From assembly GCF_016836705.1 (NCBI RefSeq), contig NZ_JAFCGY010000003.1:1-64000 (forward strand): 64,000 nt of DNA, written 5' to 3'. Under the pieces are notes generated by a model, which was not told where the DNA came from, did no database searches, and saw only the letters and a program-made list of their open reading frames with translations. Shown here piece by piece: positions 10,105 through 19,796 of this stretch; the first letter of the stretch is position 1; each line of letters opens with the position of its first letter. Source of the stretch: Mesorhizobium caraganae (GTDB taxonomy: Bacteria; Pseudomonadota; Alphaproteobacteria; Rhizobiales; Rhizobiaceae). Both the position numbers and the translations under genes were made by a program.

Positions 10105-11445
10105 ATGGCTTCGGCTGCTGAACAACTAGCCTCGAATCTGAATTTTGCGGCCTTCGCCAAGGCGGAGGATCTGAAGAAGCGAATCTGGTTCACCGTCGGC
10201 GCGCTGCTTGTCTATCGTCTCGGCACCTACATCCCGCTGCCCGGCATCAACCCGGACGCGTTCGCCCAGGCCTTCTCCTCGCAAGCCAAGGGCGTGCTCG
10301 GCATGTTCAACATGTTTGCCGGCGGCGCCGTGCAGCGCATGGCGATCTTCGCGCTCGGCATCATGCCCTACATCTCGGCCTCCATCATCATGCAGCTGAT
10401 GACCTCGGTCATTCCCTCGCTGGAAGCGCTGAAGAAGGAAGGCGAGCAGGGCCGCAAGGTCATCAACCAGTACACGCGTTACGGCACGGTGCTTTTGGCG
10501 CTGGTGCAGGCCTATGGCATTTCGGTTGGCCTGGAAGGCGGCAACGGCATCGTCAACGATCCCGGCATGTTCTTCCGCATCTCGACCGTCGTCACGCTGG
10601 TTGGCGGCACCATGTTCCTGATGTGGCTGGGCGAGCAGATCACCGCACGTGGCATCGGCAACGGCATTTCGCTGATCATCTTCTCGGGCATCGTCGCCGG
10701 CCTGCCACGCGCCATCTCCGGCACGCTGGAACTCGGCCGCACCGGCGCCTTGTCGACCGGGTTGATCCTGGCGATCATCGTGCTGGCCATCATCGTCATC
10801 GCGCTCATCGTGTTCTTCGAGCGCGCACAGCGCCGCCTGCTGATCCAGTATCCGAAGCGCCAGGTCGGCAACCGCATGTTCCAGGGCGACACCTCGCATC
10901 TGCCGCTGAAGCTCAACACGTCGGGCGTCATTCCGCCGATCTTCGCGTCGTCGCTGCTGCTGTTGCCGGCAACGGTCGCCGGCTTCTCGCAGACGACAAA
11001 CCTGCCGGCCTGGGCAAGCACCGTGCTCGCCTCGCTCGGCCATGGGCAGCCGCTCTACATGCTGTTCTATGCGGGGATGATCGTGTTCTTCGCATTCTTC
11101 TACACGGCCATCGTGTTCAACCCGAAGGACACCGCCGACCAGCTCAAGAAGCATTCCGGCTTCATCCCGGGCTACCGTCCGGGTGAGCGCACCGCCGATT
11201 ACATCGACTATGTCCTGACGCGCATCACCGTCGTCGGCGCCATCTATCTGGTGCTGGTGTGCCTGCTGCCCGAATTCCTGATTTCGGCGACTGGCGTACC
11301 TTTCTACCTCGGTGGCACATCGCTTCTGATCGTGGTCAGTGTAACCCTCGATACGGTGGCGCAGATTCAGGGTCACCTGATCGCGCACCAGTATGAGGGC
11401 CTGATCAAGAAGTCGAAGTTGCGCGGGGGGAAGAAGGCCAGATGA
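10105..11445 (+). CDS. secY: Preprotein translocase subunit SecY
   Basis: 446 residues, ten predicted membrane segments. Typical blocks are [13 protein letters not shown] near TM1, [14 protein letters not shown] (TM2), [14 protein letters not shown] (TM4/5) and the large cytosolic loop [19 protein letters not shown] before TM9. It forms the Sec channel with SecE and SecG. It follows the ribosomal genes in the standard spc order and overlaps adk by four bases. Confidence 0.98.
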   Translation: MASAAEQLASNLNFAAFAKAEDLKKRIWFTVGALLVYRLGTYIPLPGINPDAFAQAFSSQAKGVLGMFNMFAGGAVQRMAIFALGIMPYISASIIMQLMTSVIPSLEALKKEGEQGRKVINQYTRYGTVLLALVQAYGISVGLEGGNGIVNDPGMFFRISTVVTLVGGTMFLMWLGEQITARGIGNGISLIIFSGIVAGLPRAISGTLELGRTGALSTGLILAIIVLAIIVIALIVFFERAQRRLLIQYPKRQVGNRMFQGDTSHLPLKLNTSGVIPPIFASSLLLLPATVAGFSQTTNLPAWASTVLASLGHGQPLYMLFYAGMIVFFAFFYTAIVFNPKDTADQLKKHSGFIPGYRPGERTADYIDYVLTRITVVGAIYLVLVCLLPEFLISATGVPFYLGGTSLLIVVSVTLDTVAQIQGHLIAHQYEGLIKKSKLRGGKKAR

Positions 11446-12050
11446 GATTGATATTGCTTGGGCCGCCAGGGGCGGGCAAGGGGACGCAAGCACAAAGACT
11501 GGTAGAGAAATACGGCATACCGCAGCTGTCGACGGGCGACATGCTGCGGGCGGCAGTGCAGGCCGGCACCGAAGTCGGCAAGCGCGCCAAGGCGGTGATG
11601 GATGCCGGCGAGCTGGTTTCCGACGCCATCGTCAACGCCATCGTCGCCGAGCGCATCGATCAGCCCGATTGCGCCAACGGTTTCATCCTCGACGGCTACC
11701 CGCGCACGCTGGTACAGGCCGATGCGGTTGAATCGATGCTTGCCGAGCGTGGCATCGCACTGGACGCGGTGATTGAGTTCGTCGTCGACGACAAGGCGCT
11801 GGTCGGCCGCATCGTCAAGCGGGCCGAAGACGCCAAGGCCGCCGGCCAGCCGGTGCGCAAGGACGACAACCCGGTGGTGTTCGAAGAGCGCCTGCGGGAA
11901 TATTACAAGAAGACCGCCCCGCTGATCGGCTATTACTACGCCAAGCGCACGCTGAAGAGCGTCGACGGCATGGCCGGCATCGACACTGTGACGGCGGAGA
12001 TCGAAGCGCTGCTCGCCGCAGTGACGCGGGAGACCGTTACGGCAAAGTAA
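11442..12050 (+). CDS. adk: Adenylate kinase
   Basis: 202 residues. P-loop [10 protein letters not shown] at residues about 7-16, AMP-binding STGDMLR and DGYPRT, then a short LID. This is the compact form without the zinc-type long LID. It catalyses ATP + AMP to 2 ADP. Start in the ATGA overlap with secY, so translation is likely coupled. Confidence 0.97.
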   Translation: MRLILLGPPGAGKGTQAQRLVEKYGIPQLSTGDMLRAAVQAGTEVGKRAKAVMDAGELVSDAIVNAIVAERIDQPDCANGFILDGYPRTLVQADAVESMLAERGIALDAVIEFVVDDKALVGRIVKRAEDAKAAGQPVRKDDNPVVFEERLREYYKKTAPLIGYYYAKRTLKSVDGMAGIDTVTAEIEALLAAVTRETVTAK

Positions 12051-12059
12051 AGATTGCGC

Positions 12060-12087
12060 TTGACTGGAACGGTTCGCTGGGTTATGG
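12060..12087 (+). promoter_or_regulatory. Possible sigma-70 promoter upstream of rpsM
   Basis: TTGACT, 16 bases, TTATGG lies just after adk. It could give the alpha cluster its own transcription start. The -10 match is modest; this is a motif call only. Confidence 0.35.
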
Positions 12088-12167
12088 CGGCCCGTCTTCC
12101 TATCAGGCATGAGGCTTGCTTGTCCGCAAGGGCAAGGCAGCCGTATTGAAACTAGGAAACTCCCGCA

Positions 12168-12239
12168 TGGGCCGGCCTCCACCGGACGCGGGGTAATTTG
12201 AACAGCGCCGGGCCTGCCTTTTGAAGGTTGGCCGGCCCA
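12168..12239 (+). promoter_or_regulatory. Long-arm inverted repeat in the rpsM 5' leader
   Basis: TGGGCCGGCC (12168-12177) pairs exactly with GGCCGGCCCA (12230-12239), enclosing about 52 bases and ending 18 bases before the rpsM ATG. Placement suggests a leader RNA controlling the alpha operon. E. coli uses S4 at this operon, but rpsD is not in this cluster, so the ligand is unknown. Confidence 0.4.
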
Positions 12240-12257
12240 CATGGAGAAGAGAAGAAT

Positions 12258-12626
12258 ATGGCTCGTATAGCCGGCGTCAACATTCCGACCAACAAGCGCG
12301 TCGTCATTGCGCTTCAGTACATTCACGGCATTGGCAAGAAGTTCGCCCAGGAGATCGTCGACAAGGTCGGCATCCCGGCCGAGCGCCGCGTCAACCAGCT
12401 GACCGACGCGGAAGTGCTGCAGATCCGCGAGACCATCGACCGCGACTACCAGGTCGAAGGTGACCTGCGCCGCGAAGTGTCGATGAACATCAAGCGGCTG
12501 ATGGACCTCGGCTGCTACCGCGGCCTGCGTCACCGCCGCTCGCTGCCGGTTCGCGGCCAGCGCACGCACACCAATGCACGCACCCGCAAGGGCCCGGCCA
12601 AGTCGATCGCCGGCAAGAAGAAGTAA
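12258..12626 (+). CDS. rpsM: 30S ribosomal protein S13
   Basis: 122 residues from ATG 12258 ([15 protein letters not shown]), with AGAAGAGAAG upstream. It ends [24 protein letters not shown], the conserved C-terminal tail near the P-site tRNA. First gene of the alpha cluster. Confidence 0.97.
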   Translation: MARIAGVNIPTNKRVVIALQYIHGIGKKFAQEIVDKVGIPAERRVNQLTDAEVLQIRETIDRDYQVEGDLRREVSMNIKRLMDLGCYRGLRHRRSLPVRGQRTHTNARTRKGPAKSIAGKKK

Positions 12627-12628
12627 GT

Positions 12629-12697
12629 GAGCGAATAGCGAGTAGCCGTTAGCGAGTAGGGATCCCTAATCGCTAATCCCTACTCACTACTCGCTTC
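12629..12697 (+). repeat. Hairpin built from AGCGAGTAG-type tandem units between rpsM and rpsK
   Basis: Three imperfect units (AGCGAATAG, AGCGAGTAG, AGCGAGTAG) on the left match CTACTC-rich units on the right. GAGTAGGGAT pairs exactly with ATCCCTACTC and GCGAGTAG pairs with CTACTCGC. It is AT-richer than its surroundings and looks like an inserted repeat-derived element. It lies in transcribed leader sequence of rpsK. Confidence 0.6.
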
Positions 12698-12752
12698 CGA
12701 AGGTGGAGCCGCTGGCATTACGGCGGTGTAGAGATCAACTGAAAGGACTATC

Positions 12753-13142
12753 ATGGCCAAGGAAGCCGGTCGTGTTCGCCGTCGCGAACGCAAGAACATC
12801 TCGTCGGGCGTTGCCCACGTCAATTCGACCTTCAACAACACGATGATCACCATCACCGACGCGCAGGGCAATTCGATTGCCTGGTCGTCGGCCGGTGCCC
12901 AGGGCTTCAAGGGTTCGCGCAAGTCGACCCCGTTCGCTGCCCAGATGGCTGCCGAAGACGTCGCCAAGAAGGCCCAGGAACACGGCATGCGCATGCTCGA
13001 AGTCGAGGTCTGCGGACCTGGCTCCGGTCGTGAATCGGCGCTTCGCGCCCTGCAGGCGGCCGGCTTCACCATCACCTCGATCCGTGATGTGACACCGATC
13101 CCGCACAATGGCTGCCGCCCGCGCAAGAAGCGCCGCGTCTAA
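12753..13142 (+). CDS. rpsK: 30S ribosomal protein S11
   Basis: 129 residues with the [18 protein letters not shown] core and the C-terminal signature [19 protein letters not shown]11 shapes the 30S platform near the E site. AACTGAAAGGACTATC gives the ribosome site. Confidence 0.97.
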   Translation: MAKEAGRVRRRERKNISSGVAHVNSTFNNTMITITDAQGNSIAWSSAGAQGFKGSRKSTPFAAQMAAEDVAKKAQEHGMRMLEVEVCGPGSGRESALRALQAAGFTITSIRDVTPIPHNGCRPRKKRRV

Positions 13143-13243
13143 GACATTACCGAACGCCGCGCGAGCGCCTCTGGCGCTCCTCCACGGCACTCCAGGTCGC
13201 CCGCCACGATTGGATGGTGGCGGGTCAACGGAAGGAAAGCATC

Positions 13244-14254
13244 ATGATCCAGAAAAATTGGCAGGAACTGATCAAGCCGAACAAGATCGAGTTCTCGTCG
13301 AAGAAGAAGACGCTGACCACGCTGGTCGCCGAGCCGCTCGAACGCGGCTTCGGCCTGACGCTCGGCAACGCGCTGCGCCGCGTGCTTCTGTCTTCGCTGC
13401 GCGGTGCGGCTGTGACCGCCGTGCAGATCGACGGCGTTCTGCATGAATTCTCGTCGATCGCCGGTGTGCGTGAAGACGTGACCGACATCGTGCTCAACAT
13501 CAAGGAAATCGCTATCCGCATGGAAGGCGATGGCCCCAAGCGCATGGTCGTTCGCAAGCAGGGCCCGGGTGCGGTTCTGGCTGGCGACATCCAGACGGTT
13601 GGCGACGTCGAGATCCTCAACCCCGACCACGTCATCTGCACGCTGGACGAAGGCGCGGAAATCCGCATGGAATTCACCGTCGACACCGGCAAGGGCTACG
13701 TGCCGGCAGAGCGCAACCGTGCCGAAGACGCGCCGATCGGCCTTATCCCGGTCGACAGCCTGTATTCGCCGGTCAAGAAGGTCTCCTACAAGGTCGAGAA
13801 CACCCGCGAGGGCCAGGTTCTCGACTATGACAAGCTGACCATGACGATCGAGACCGACGGTTCGATCTCGGGCGAGGACGCGGTGGCATTCGCTGCCCGC
13901 ATCCTGCAGGACCAGCTCGGCCTGTTCGTCAACTTCGACGAGCCACAGAAGGAAGTCGCTACCGAAGCCGTCACCGAGCTCGCCTTCAACCCGGCGCTGC
14001 TCAAGAAGGTCGACGAGCTCGAGCTTTCGGTGCGTTCGGCCAACTGCCTGAAGAACGACAACATCGTCTACATCGGCGATCTCATCCAGAAGACCGAAGC
14101 CGAGATGCTGCGCACCCCGAACTTCGGCCGCAAGTCGCTGAACGAGATCAAGGAAGTCTTGGCGGCGATGGGCCTGCACCTCGGCATGGAAGTGCCGGAC
14201 TGGCCGCCGGAAAACATCGAAGACCTCGCCAAGCGTTACGAAGATCAATATTGA
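13244..14254 (+). CDS. rpoA: RNA polymerase subunit alpha
   Basis: 336 residues from ATG 13244 ([17 protein letters not shown]), with GGAAGGAAAGC upstream. The N-terminal dimerisation domain contains [22 protein letters not shown]. The C-terminal domain contains [20 protein letters not shown] and [16 protein letters not shown], which bind UP elements and activators. An upstream in-frame GTG/ATG extension is not conserved. Confidence 0.98.
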   Translation: MIQKNWQELIKPNKIEFSSKKKTLTTLVAEPLERGFGLTLGNALRRVLLSSLRGAAVTAVQIDGVLHEFSSIAGVREDVTDIVLNIKEIAIRMEGDGPKRMVVRKQGPGAVLAGDIQTVGDVEILNPDHVICTLDEGAEIRMEFTVDTGKGYVPAERNRAEDAPIGLIPVDSLYSPVKKVSYKVENTREGQVLDYDKLTMTIETDGSISGEDAVAFAARILQDQLGLFVNFDEPQKEVATEAVTELAFNPALLKKVDELELSVRSANCLKNDNIVYIGDLIQKTEAEMLRTPNFGRKSLNEIKEVLAAMGLHLGMEVPDWPPENIEDLAKRYEDQY

Positions 14255-14358
14255 GCATGAATTCCAAGGATCGGCGGCGTGGGCCGCTCGATCCGACGGT
14301 CATGCAGAAAACCATCAGAGGCCATGGCCTCTTGAACAACTGAAGAAGGAAAAGAGCC

Positions 14359-14790
14359 ATGCGCCACGGTTTCAAAGGCCGCCGCTTCGCCCGAAGCATT
14401 AGCCATCGCAAGTCGATGTTCGCCAACCTCGCCGTGTCGCTGCTCGAACATGAGCAGATCGTCACCACCTTGCCCAAGGCGAAGGACCTGCGTCCGATCG
14501 TCGAGAAGCTGGTGACGCTTGGCAAGCGCGGCGACCTGCATGCGCGCCGCCAGGTCATTGCCCAGATCGGCAATGAAGGCGTCGTCAAGCGCCTGTTCGA
14601 CACCATTGCGCCGCGCTACGCCGACCGCAATGGCGGCTACCTGCGCATCATGAAGGCGGGCTTCCGCCACGGCGACAATGCCGCCATGGCGGTCATCGAG
14701 TTCGTCGACCGCGACACCGACGCCAAGGGCGCCGGCGACCGCGCCCGCCTCGAGGCCGAAGGTGTCAATGAGGAAGCCGCGGCCGCATAA
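14359..14790 (+). CDS. rplQ: 50S ribosomal protein L17
   Basis: 143 residues, starting [20 protein letters not shown]. The N-terminal L17 domain is conserved; an acidic/Ala-rich C-terminal tail is typical of alphaproteobacteria. Last gene of the alpha cluster, followed by a strong terminator. Confidence 0.97.
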   Translation: MRHGFKGRRFARSISHRKSMFANLAVSLLEHEQIVTTLPKAKDLRPIVEKLVTLGKRGDLHARRQVIAQIGNEGVVKRLFDTIAPRYADRNGGYLRIMKAGFRHGDNAAMAVIEFVDRDTDAKGAGDRARLEAEGVNEEAAAA

Positions 14791-14815
14791 GGCTCGGTAT
14801 CGCAAATGACTTCAA

Positions 14816-14838
14816 GGGGCCTTCGGGCCCCTTTTTTG
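14816..14838 (+). terminator. Intrinsic terminator of the ribosomal cluster
   Basis: GGGGCC, loop TTCG, GGCCCC, then six T (14832-14837). It lies 25 bases after the rplQ stop and closes the cluster. Confidence 0.9.
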
Positions 14839-14979
14839 TATTGTCGCGAGGGCATGCCTCGCCAAGCGTTTTTGCCTGCCGGGCGAGTGCTTTTGCACGA
14901 CAATCGCCGTATTTCAGTGCATTAGCCTTTCATTCTGCACAATCGTCGGGACAATGACGCCCGATCTGGAGGATTCGGA

Positions 14980-16473
14980 ATGCACTTCAAACGGCTGTTT
15001 CTTGTTGCCCTTTGCGCGCTGGCCGCCTTTGCCGCGGCACCGGCCGTGAGGCAGGCGCTGGCCGAGGACGCCGCCAAGCCAGCCGATCCGGGCCTCTCCG
15101 ATGTGCTGACCGATCTGTTGCATGGCGTCGAGGGCGAGAACGGCACCTCCGGTCCCGACAAGCGTGTGCCGTTCGGCCGCGAAGAGGTGCAGCTTTCGTT
15201 TGCGCCACTGGTCAAGCAGACGGCGCCGGCGGTGGTCAATGTTTATGCCTCACAGACGGCCAAGGTCACGTCACCCTTCGACGGCGATCCTTTCTTCGAG
15301 GAATTCTTCGGTCGCGCGCAGCCGCGCGCGCAATCTTCGCTCGGCTCGGGCGTGCTGGTTGACCCGAGTGGCGTGGTCGTCACCAATTTCCACGTCATCA
15401 AGGACGCCGACGAGGTCAAGGTCGCGACCGCCGACGGGCGCGAATTCACCTCGAAGGTCATGCTCAAGGACGAGACGCTCGACCTTGCCGTGCTCAAGAT
15501 CACCTCCGACAAGCCGTTTCCGGTGATCGCCATCGGCGATTCCGACGCGCTCGAGGTCGGCGACCTGGTGCTGGCGATCGGCAATCCGTTCGGCGTCGGC
15601 CAGACCACCACCAGCGGCATCGTTTCGGCGCTTGCCCGCAGCCATATCGGCGTTTCGGATTCGGGCTATTTCATCCAGACCGACGCTGCCATCAATCCCG
15701 GCAATTCCGGCGGCGCGCTGATCAACATGGGCGGCCAGCTGGTCGGCATAAACACTGCGATTTACAGCCGCAGCGGCGGCTCGATCGGCATTGGCTTTGC
15801 CATCCCGGCCAACATGGTGCGCGCTTTCGCCGACGCGGCCAAGGCGGGGCTCGATTTCTTCGAGCGGCCCTATATCGGCGCCGAGTTCGAAGCGGTCACA
15901 CCGCAGATTGCCGAATCGCTCGGCATGGAGAAGCCGGCCGGGGCGCTGGTCTCGTCTGTCGAGGAGGCTGGACCGGCGGCCAAGGCAGGGCTGAAGCCCG
16001 GGGATGTGGTGCTGCAGCTCAACGGCACGACCGTTGACGGCATCGAGGCGCTGGATTACCGCATGGCGACGCTGTCGATCGGCACCAAGGCCAGCTTTGC
16101 TGTCCTGAGCAAAGGCCAGCAGGCGACGATGGACATTGCGCTGGAGCGTGCGCCGGAGGGCGCCAAGGCCTCGGAAGTGACGCTGCATGGCCGCAGCCCG
16201 TTCTCGGGCGCCAAGGTCGCGGAACTGTCGCCCAGGCTTGCACAGCGGCTTGGCCTGCGCACCGACCTCAAGGGCGTCACCGTGGTCGACATCAACCGCG
16301 ATTCGCCGGCCGCCGATTTCGGCTTCCAGCCCGGCGACATTGTGCGCGAGGTGAACGGCACGACTGTCGATACGGCGGCGACGCTGGCGCAGCTTGCCCA
16401 GCAGGATACGCGCTGGTGGCGCTTTACCGTCGAGCGTGGCGGGCAGATACTGCGCCAGGTGTTGCGTTACTGA
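14980..16473 (+). CDS. Deg/HtrA-family periplasmic serine protease (Do-like)
   Basis: 497 residues. The N-terminus is a signal peptide (RLFLVALCALAAFAAAPAV, then QALAED). A trypsin-like domain follows with the triad His138 (NFHVI), Asp168 (TLDLAVL) and Ser243 (GNSGGAL), then two PDZ domains, the second ending near the C-terminus. Such proteins degrade misfolded envelope proteins. Rhizobia have several paralogues, so I do not assign degP or degQ. It stands alone after the ribosomal terminator. Confidence 0.92.
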   Translation: MHFKRLFLVALCALAAFAAAPAVRQALAEDAAKPADPGLSDVLTDLLHGVEGENGTSGPDKRVPFGREEVQLSFAPLVKQTAPAVVNVYASQTAKVTSPFDGDPFFEEFFGRAQPRAQSSLGSGVLVDPSGVVVTNFHVIKDADEVKVATADGREFTSKVMLKDETLDLAVLKITSDKPFPVIAIGDSDALEVGDLVLAIGNPFGVGQTTTSGIVSALARSHIGVSDSGYFIQTDAAINPGNSGGALINMGGQLVGINTAIYSRSGGSIGIGFAIPANMVRAFADAAKAGLDFFERPYIGAEFEAVTPQIAESLGMEKPAGALVSSVEEAGPAAKAGLKPGDVVLQLNGTTVDGIEALDYRMATLSIGTKASFAVLSKGQQATMDIALERAPEGAKASEVTLHGRSPFSGAKVAELSPRLAQRLGLRTDLKGVTVVDINRDSPAADFGFQPGDIVREVNGTTVDTAATLAQLAQQDTRWWRFTVERGGQILRQVLRY

Positions 16474-16490
16474 GGCGCTCTTCCCATTTA

Positions 16491-16539
16491 GAGCATGATC
16501 CCGAAAAGTGGGAACCGGTTTTCGGATAAGATCATGCTC
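16491..16539 (+). repeat. Palindromic intergenic repeat, copy 1
   Basis: Outer arms GAGCATGATC (16491-16500) and GATCATGCTC (16530-16539) are exact reverse complements. Inner arms CCGAAAA and TTTTCGG flank GTGGGAACCGG. It lies 17 bases after the Deg-protease stop and 35 bases before rarA. Near-identical copies occur at 22101, 54803 and 59933. Confidence 0.9.
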
Positions 16540-16574
16540 CAAAAGAGTGGGATCGCTCCAACAAAAAGACTTGC

Positions 16575-17885
16575 ATGGCCGATCTGTTCAGCGTCGATGA
16601 ACCGGAAAGAGCGCCACCCGGTCGGCCGCTCGCCGACCGGCTGCGCCCGAAAAACCTCGGCGAGGTCGTTGGCCAGGAGCATCTGACCGGGCCCGATGGC
16701 GCGCTGACGCGGCTGATCAATTCCGGCTCACTCGGCTCGATGATTTTTTGGGGGCCGCCGGGGACCGGAAAGACGACCGTTGCGCGGCTGCTGGCCGGCG
16801 AGACCAGTCTTGCCTTCGAGCAGATCTCGGCGGTGTTTTCTGGCGTCGCCGACCTGAAGAAAGTGTTCGAGGCGGCAAAGCTGCGGCGCGCCAATGGCCG
16901 CCAGACGCTGCTGTTCGTCGACGAGATCCATCGCTTCAACCGCGCCCAGCAGGATTCTTTCCTGCCGGTCATGGAGGACGGCACGGTCGTGCTCGTCGGC
17001 GCCACGACGGAGAATCCCTCCTTCGAGCTCAATGCCGCGCTTCTATCGCGGGCGCGGGTGCTGGTCTTCCATTCGCTGGGCGAGGAGAGCATCGCCAAAC
17101 TGATCACGCGGGCGGAGGAGACCGAGGGCAGGGCGCTGCCGCTCGACGACGAGGCGCTGGCGATGCTCATCCGCATGAGCGATGGCGACGGTCGTGCCTC
17201 GCTGACCTTGGCCGAAGAGGTCTGGCGCGCTGCCAAAGCTGGCGAGGTTTTCGATCCCGAAGGGCTGCAGCGCATCGTCCAGCGCCGTGCGCCGATCTAC
17301 GACAAGGGCCAGGACGGCCATTACAATCTGATCTCGGCGTTGCACAAATCGGTGCGCGGGTCCGATCCCGACGCGGCCCTCTATTATCTTGCCCGCATGT
17401 TCGATGCCGGCGAGGATCCGCTCTATCTCGGCCGCCGGCTGGTGCGCATGGCGATGGAGGATATCGGGCTGGCCGACCCGCAGGCGCTGGTCGTGGCCAA
17501 CGCAGCCAAGGACGCCTATGACTATCTGGGCTCGCCCGAAGGCGAACTCGCCTTCGCCGAGGCGACCGTCTATCTCGCCACCGCGCCCAAATCCAACGCC
17601 GTCTACACCGCCTTCAAGGCGGCCACGCGGGCGGCGAAGGAGTTCGGTTCGCTGCTGCCGCCCAAGCACATCCTCAACGCGCCGACCAAGCTGATGAAAG
17701 AGGAGGATTACGGCGCCGGCTACCGCTACGACCATGACCAGCCCGATGCCTTTTCCGGCCAGGACTATTTTCCGGAAAAGATGGGCCGGCAGACCTTTTA
17801 CGATCCGCCCGAACGCGGCTTCGAGCGCGATATCCGGAAACGGCTGGACTATTGGGCGAAGCTGCGCAGCGAGCGGGAAAAATAG
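16575..17885 (+). CDS. rarA: Replication-associated recombination protein A (AAA+ ATPase)
   Basis: 436 residues. It starts MADLFSVDEPERAPPGRPLA and has Walker A (WGPPGTGKTTVARL), Walker B (LFVDEIHRFNRAQQD), sensor 1 (VGATTENPSFELN) and the MgsA C-terminal domain with LYYLARMFDAGEDPLY and RRLVRMAMEDIGLADP. RarA acts at stalled replication forks as a tetramer. No Shine-Dalgarno is obvious; a palindromic repeat lies directly upstream. Confidence 0.95.
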   Translation: MADLFSVDEPERAPPGRPLADRLRPKNLGEVVGQEHLTGPDGALTRLINSGSLGSMIFWGPPGTGKTTVARLLAGETSLAFEQISAVFSGVADLKKVFEAAKLRRANGRQTLLFVDEIHRFNRAQQDSFLPVMEDGTVVLVGATTENPSFELNAALLSRARVLVFHSLGEESIAKLITRAEETEGRALPLDDEALAMLIRMSDGDGRASLTLAEEVWRAAKAGEVFDPEGLQRIVQRRAPIYDKGQDGHYNLISALHKSVRGSDPDAALYYLARMFDAGEDPLYLGRRLVRMAMEDIGLADPQALVVANAAKDAYDYLGSPEGELAFAEATVYLATAPKSNAVYTAFKAATRAAKEFGSLLPPKHILNAPTKLMKEEDYGAGYRYDHDQPDAFSGQDYFPEKMGRQTFYDPPERGFERDIRKRLDYWAKLRSEREK

Positions 17886-18050
17886 GCTTGCGCGCGCCTG
17901 TGGTTTTTCGCCCACCTCAGCGCCGCGCGATGGCATTGTGCGTGGGGACAAAAGACCCTATCAAGGCGCACGGCCTCGGGGGTGGCCGTCGCTAAGATGC
18001 TTGGCGATTGTCGTCGCAACAGGAATCGCGCCCGACGGCGCGAGAAAAAA

Positions 18051-18881
18051 ATGAAAAAATCCCTTCGCAAATCCCTTCGCCAGGCTGTGATTGCACTGCC
18101 GCTGCTTGCGCTCGGCTTCTATTTCATCCCGATCCTGACTACGATCTGGATCGTCTGCGGCCTGATCGATGTGCTGCGCAACGCCAACAAGGACCTGTCG
18201 CTGTTGCGCGGCTATTTCCTCGGCAACGGCATTTTCACCTGGCTGCTGTCGCCCTTCAACCTTCTGGTCGACCTGCTCTGCTACCGGAACCCGGGCGTGT
18301 GGAAGCTGGAGCAGTTTCCCGCCGACTATCAGCGCGAGGTCAACGAGGTTCTCGACGTCTTCAAGGCGCGCAAGGACGAGATCATCGCCGATATCGACGC
18401 CAATTTCGGCACCGGCCGTCGCGGCATGTATGTCTATCAATGGTACGGCAAGCACAAGATCGACAACGTCGCCGAATTCAACAAGGATTTCAAATACATC
18501 AAGACCATTGCCGTCTCGGTCTTCAGGGGCAAGGAATCGACCTCCTGGCATTTCGGACCGCTGCGGCTCAGCCTGCGCATCCTCTACAATCTCCTGCCGG
18601 TGAAGGCAGAGGTTTTCGTCGAGTGCAACGGCGCCAGGAACTACTGGCACGACAACCCGCTCTATATTTTCGACGACACGCTGCTGCACCGCTCGGTCAA
18701 CGAATATGACGGGCGCCGCTACTGTGTGTTCATGGACATCATCCGTCCGTCGCCATTCCCTGGCTTCATCGCCGGCCTTCTCGCCATCGTTTCGGTCACC
18801 GTCGAGCGCATCAATTCCATGTTCTACAAGAACTGGAAGATGATCGGCTCGAGCAAGGCAAAGAAGGTCGAGACAACCTGA
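18051..18881 (+). CDS. Membrane-anchored AspH-like (aspartyl/asparaginyl beta-hydroxylase family) protein
   Basis: 276 residues from ATG 18051 (MKKSLRKSLRQAVIALP). One or two hydrophobic segments occupy residues about 10-45. The C-terminal part has features of the 2-oxoglutarate/Fe oxygenase fold: His in SWHFGPLRLSLR, then IFDDTLLHRSVNEYDGRR with the distal His and the Arg that would bind 2-oxoglutarate. Family members hydroxylate Asp/Asn side chains or lipid A fatty acids (LpxO). The substrate here is unknown and the assignment rests on motif pattern only. Confidence 0.6.
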   Translation: MKKSLRKSLRQAVIALPLLALGFYFIPILTTIWIVCGLIDVLRNANKDLSLLRGYFLGNGIFTWLLSPFNLLVDLLCYRNPGVWKLEQFPADYQREVNEVLDVFKARKDEIIADIDANFGTGRRGMYVYQWYGKHKIDNVAEFNKDFKYIKTIAVSVFRGKESTSWHFGPLRLSLRILYNLLPVKAEVFVECNGARNYWHDNPLYIFDDTLLHRSVNEYDGRRYCVFMDIIRPSPFPGFIAGLLAIVSVTVERINSMFYKNWKMIGSSKAKKVETT

Positions 18882-18912
18882 CGCGTAGTCTTGACCGGCA
18901 AGAGGGAGCGCG

Positions 18913-19299
18913 ATGTATCACCTGTTGCTTGTCTGTCTTGGCGGCGCGATCGGCGCGATGGCCCGCTTCTTCCTGTCCGGCTTCATCGCCCGCCGAGTCG
19001 GCGAGACCTTTCCGTGGGGTACGATGGTCGTCAACGTCTCGGGGGCGTTTGCGATCGGCGTCATCGCGCATGCGGTGGCGCGCGACGGAATGCCCGGCAT
19101 CTGGGCCTTTGCAGTTACCGGCTGCCTCGGCTGCTATACCACGGTCTCTTCCTTCAGCCTGCAGACGCTGGCGCTGGCGCGCGAGGGTGAATGGTTGCGC
19201 GCCGGCGGCAATGTGCTGCTTTCGGTTGTTCTGAGCCTCGGTGGCGTGACGCTGGGCTTTGCCGCGGGAAGTCTCCTGATCGGCAACGGGGCGCTATGA
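18913..19299 (+). CDS. crcB: Fluoride exporter CrcB/Fluc, first subunit
   Basis: 128 residues, four membrane segments. It starts MYHLLLVCLGGAIGAMARF, followed by FPWGTMVVNVSGAFAIG (the pore Asn) and GCLGCYTTVSSFSLQTL, where the usual Gly-Gly-x-Thr-Thr-Phe-Ser appears as Gly-Cys-Tyr-Thr-Thr-Val-Ser. AGAGGGAGCGCG precedes the ATG. It overlaps the second crcB by four bases, which fits two-gene exporters that act as heterodimers. Confidence 0.9.
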   Translation: MYHLLLVCLGGAIGAMARFFLSGFIARRVGETFPWGTMVVNVSGAFAIGVIAHAVARDGMPGIWAFAVTGCLGCYTTVSSFSLQTLALAREGEWLRAGGNVLLSVVLSLGGVTLGFAAGSLLIGNGAL

Positions 19300-19796
19300 G
19301 CAGTCCGCGGAAGCTTCGCTCCGGCGGAACGGACGCTGCCGCGGCAGGGCACGCGGCGCGCCTCATTGGCTGGCGTAAAACGAGTGAAACGGTTCGGATC
19401 TATGCTACCGTGGCAGCCGGCAGCATGATCGGCGGCGTGCTGCGAGCGCTTGTCTCATTGGCGAGCGATGCCTTGTGGGGCAGTGGATTCCCCTTCGGCA
19501 CGCTCCTCGTGAACATTGTCGGCTCATTCCTCATCGGCTTCTATGCCACATTGACGGGGCCGGAAGGCCGCGTCTTCGCCAGCCCGTTGCAGCGCCAGTT
19601 CTTCATGGCCGGCTTCTGTGGAGGCCTGACGACCTTTTCCGCGTTCAGCCTTGAAACGCTCATCCTCGCGCAAGGCGGGGAGCTTGTGGTGGCGGGGCTC
19701 AATATCGCGATCTCCGTGGTGGCGTGGCTTGCCGCCGTCTGGCTTGGCCACATCTTTGCAATGCGCCTCAACCGACTGAGAGGGTCCGGGCAATGA
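19296..19796 (+). CDS. crcB: Fluoride exporter CrcB/Fluc, second subunit
   Basis: 166 residues from ATG 19296 in the ATGA overlap. A charged N-terminal extension of about 38 residues precedes the CrcB core, which has RALVSLASDALWG, FPFGTLLVNIVGSFLIG and the canonical FCGGLTTFSAFSLETL. It is more canonical than its partner. It overlaps the DUF190 gene by four bases. Confidence 0.9.
   Translation: MSSPRKLRSGGTDAAAAGHAARLIGWRKTSETVRIYATVAAGSMIGGVLRALVSLASDALWGSGFPFGTLLVNIVGSFLIGFYATLTGPEGRVFASPLQRQFFMAGFCGGLTTFSAFSLETLILAQGGELVVAGLNIAISVVAWLAAVWLGHIFAMRLNRLRGSGQ

Noticed and set aside
10126..11493. 455-codon frame opposite secY
   Set aside because: Antisense of a well-supported membrane protein gene; low-complexity hydrophilic translation.
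18882..18912. Fluoride riboswitch before crcB
   Set aside because: Only 31 bases lie between the genes and none match the riboswitch consensus.
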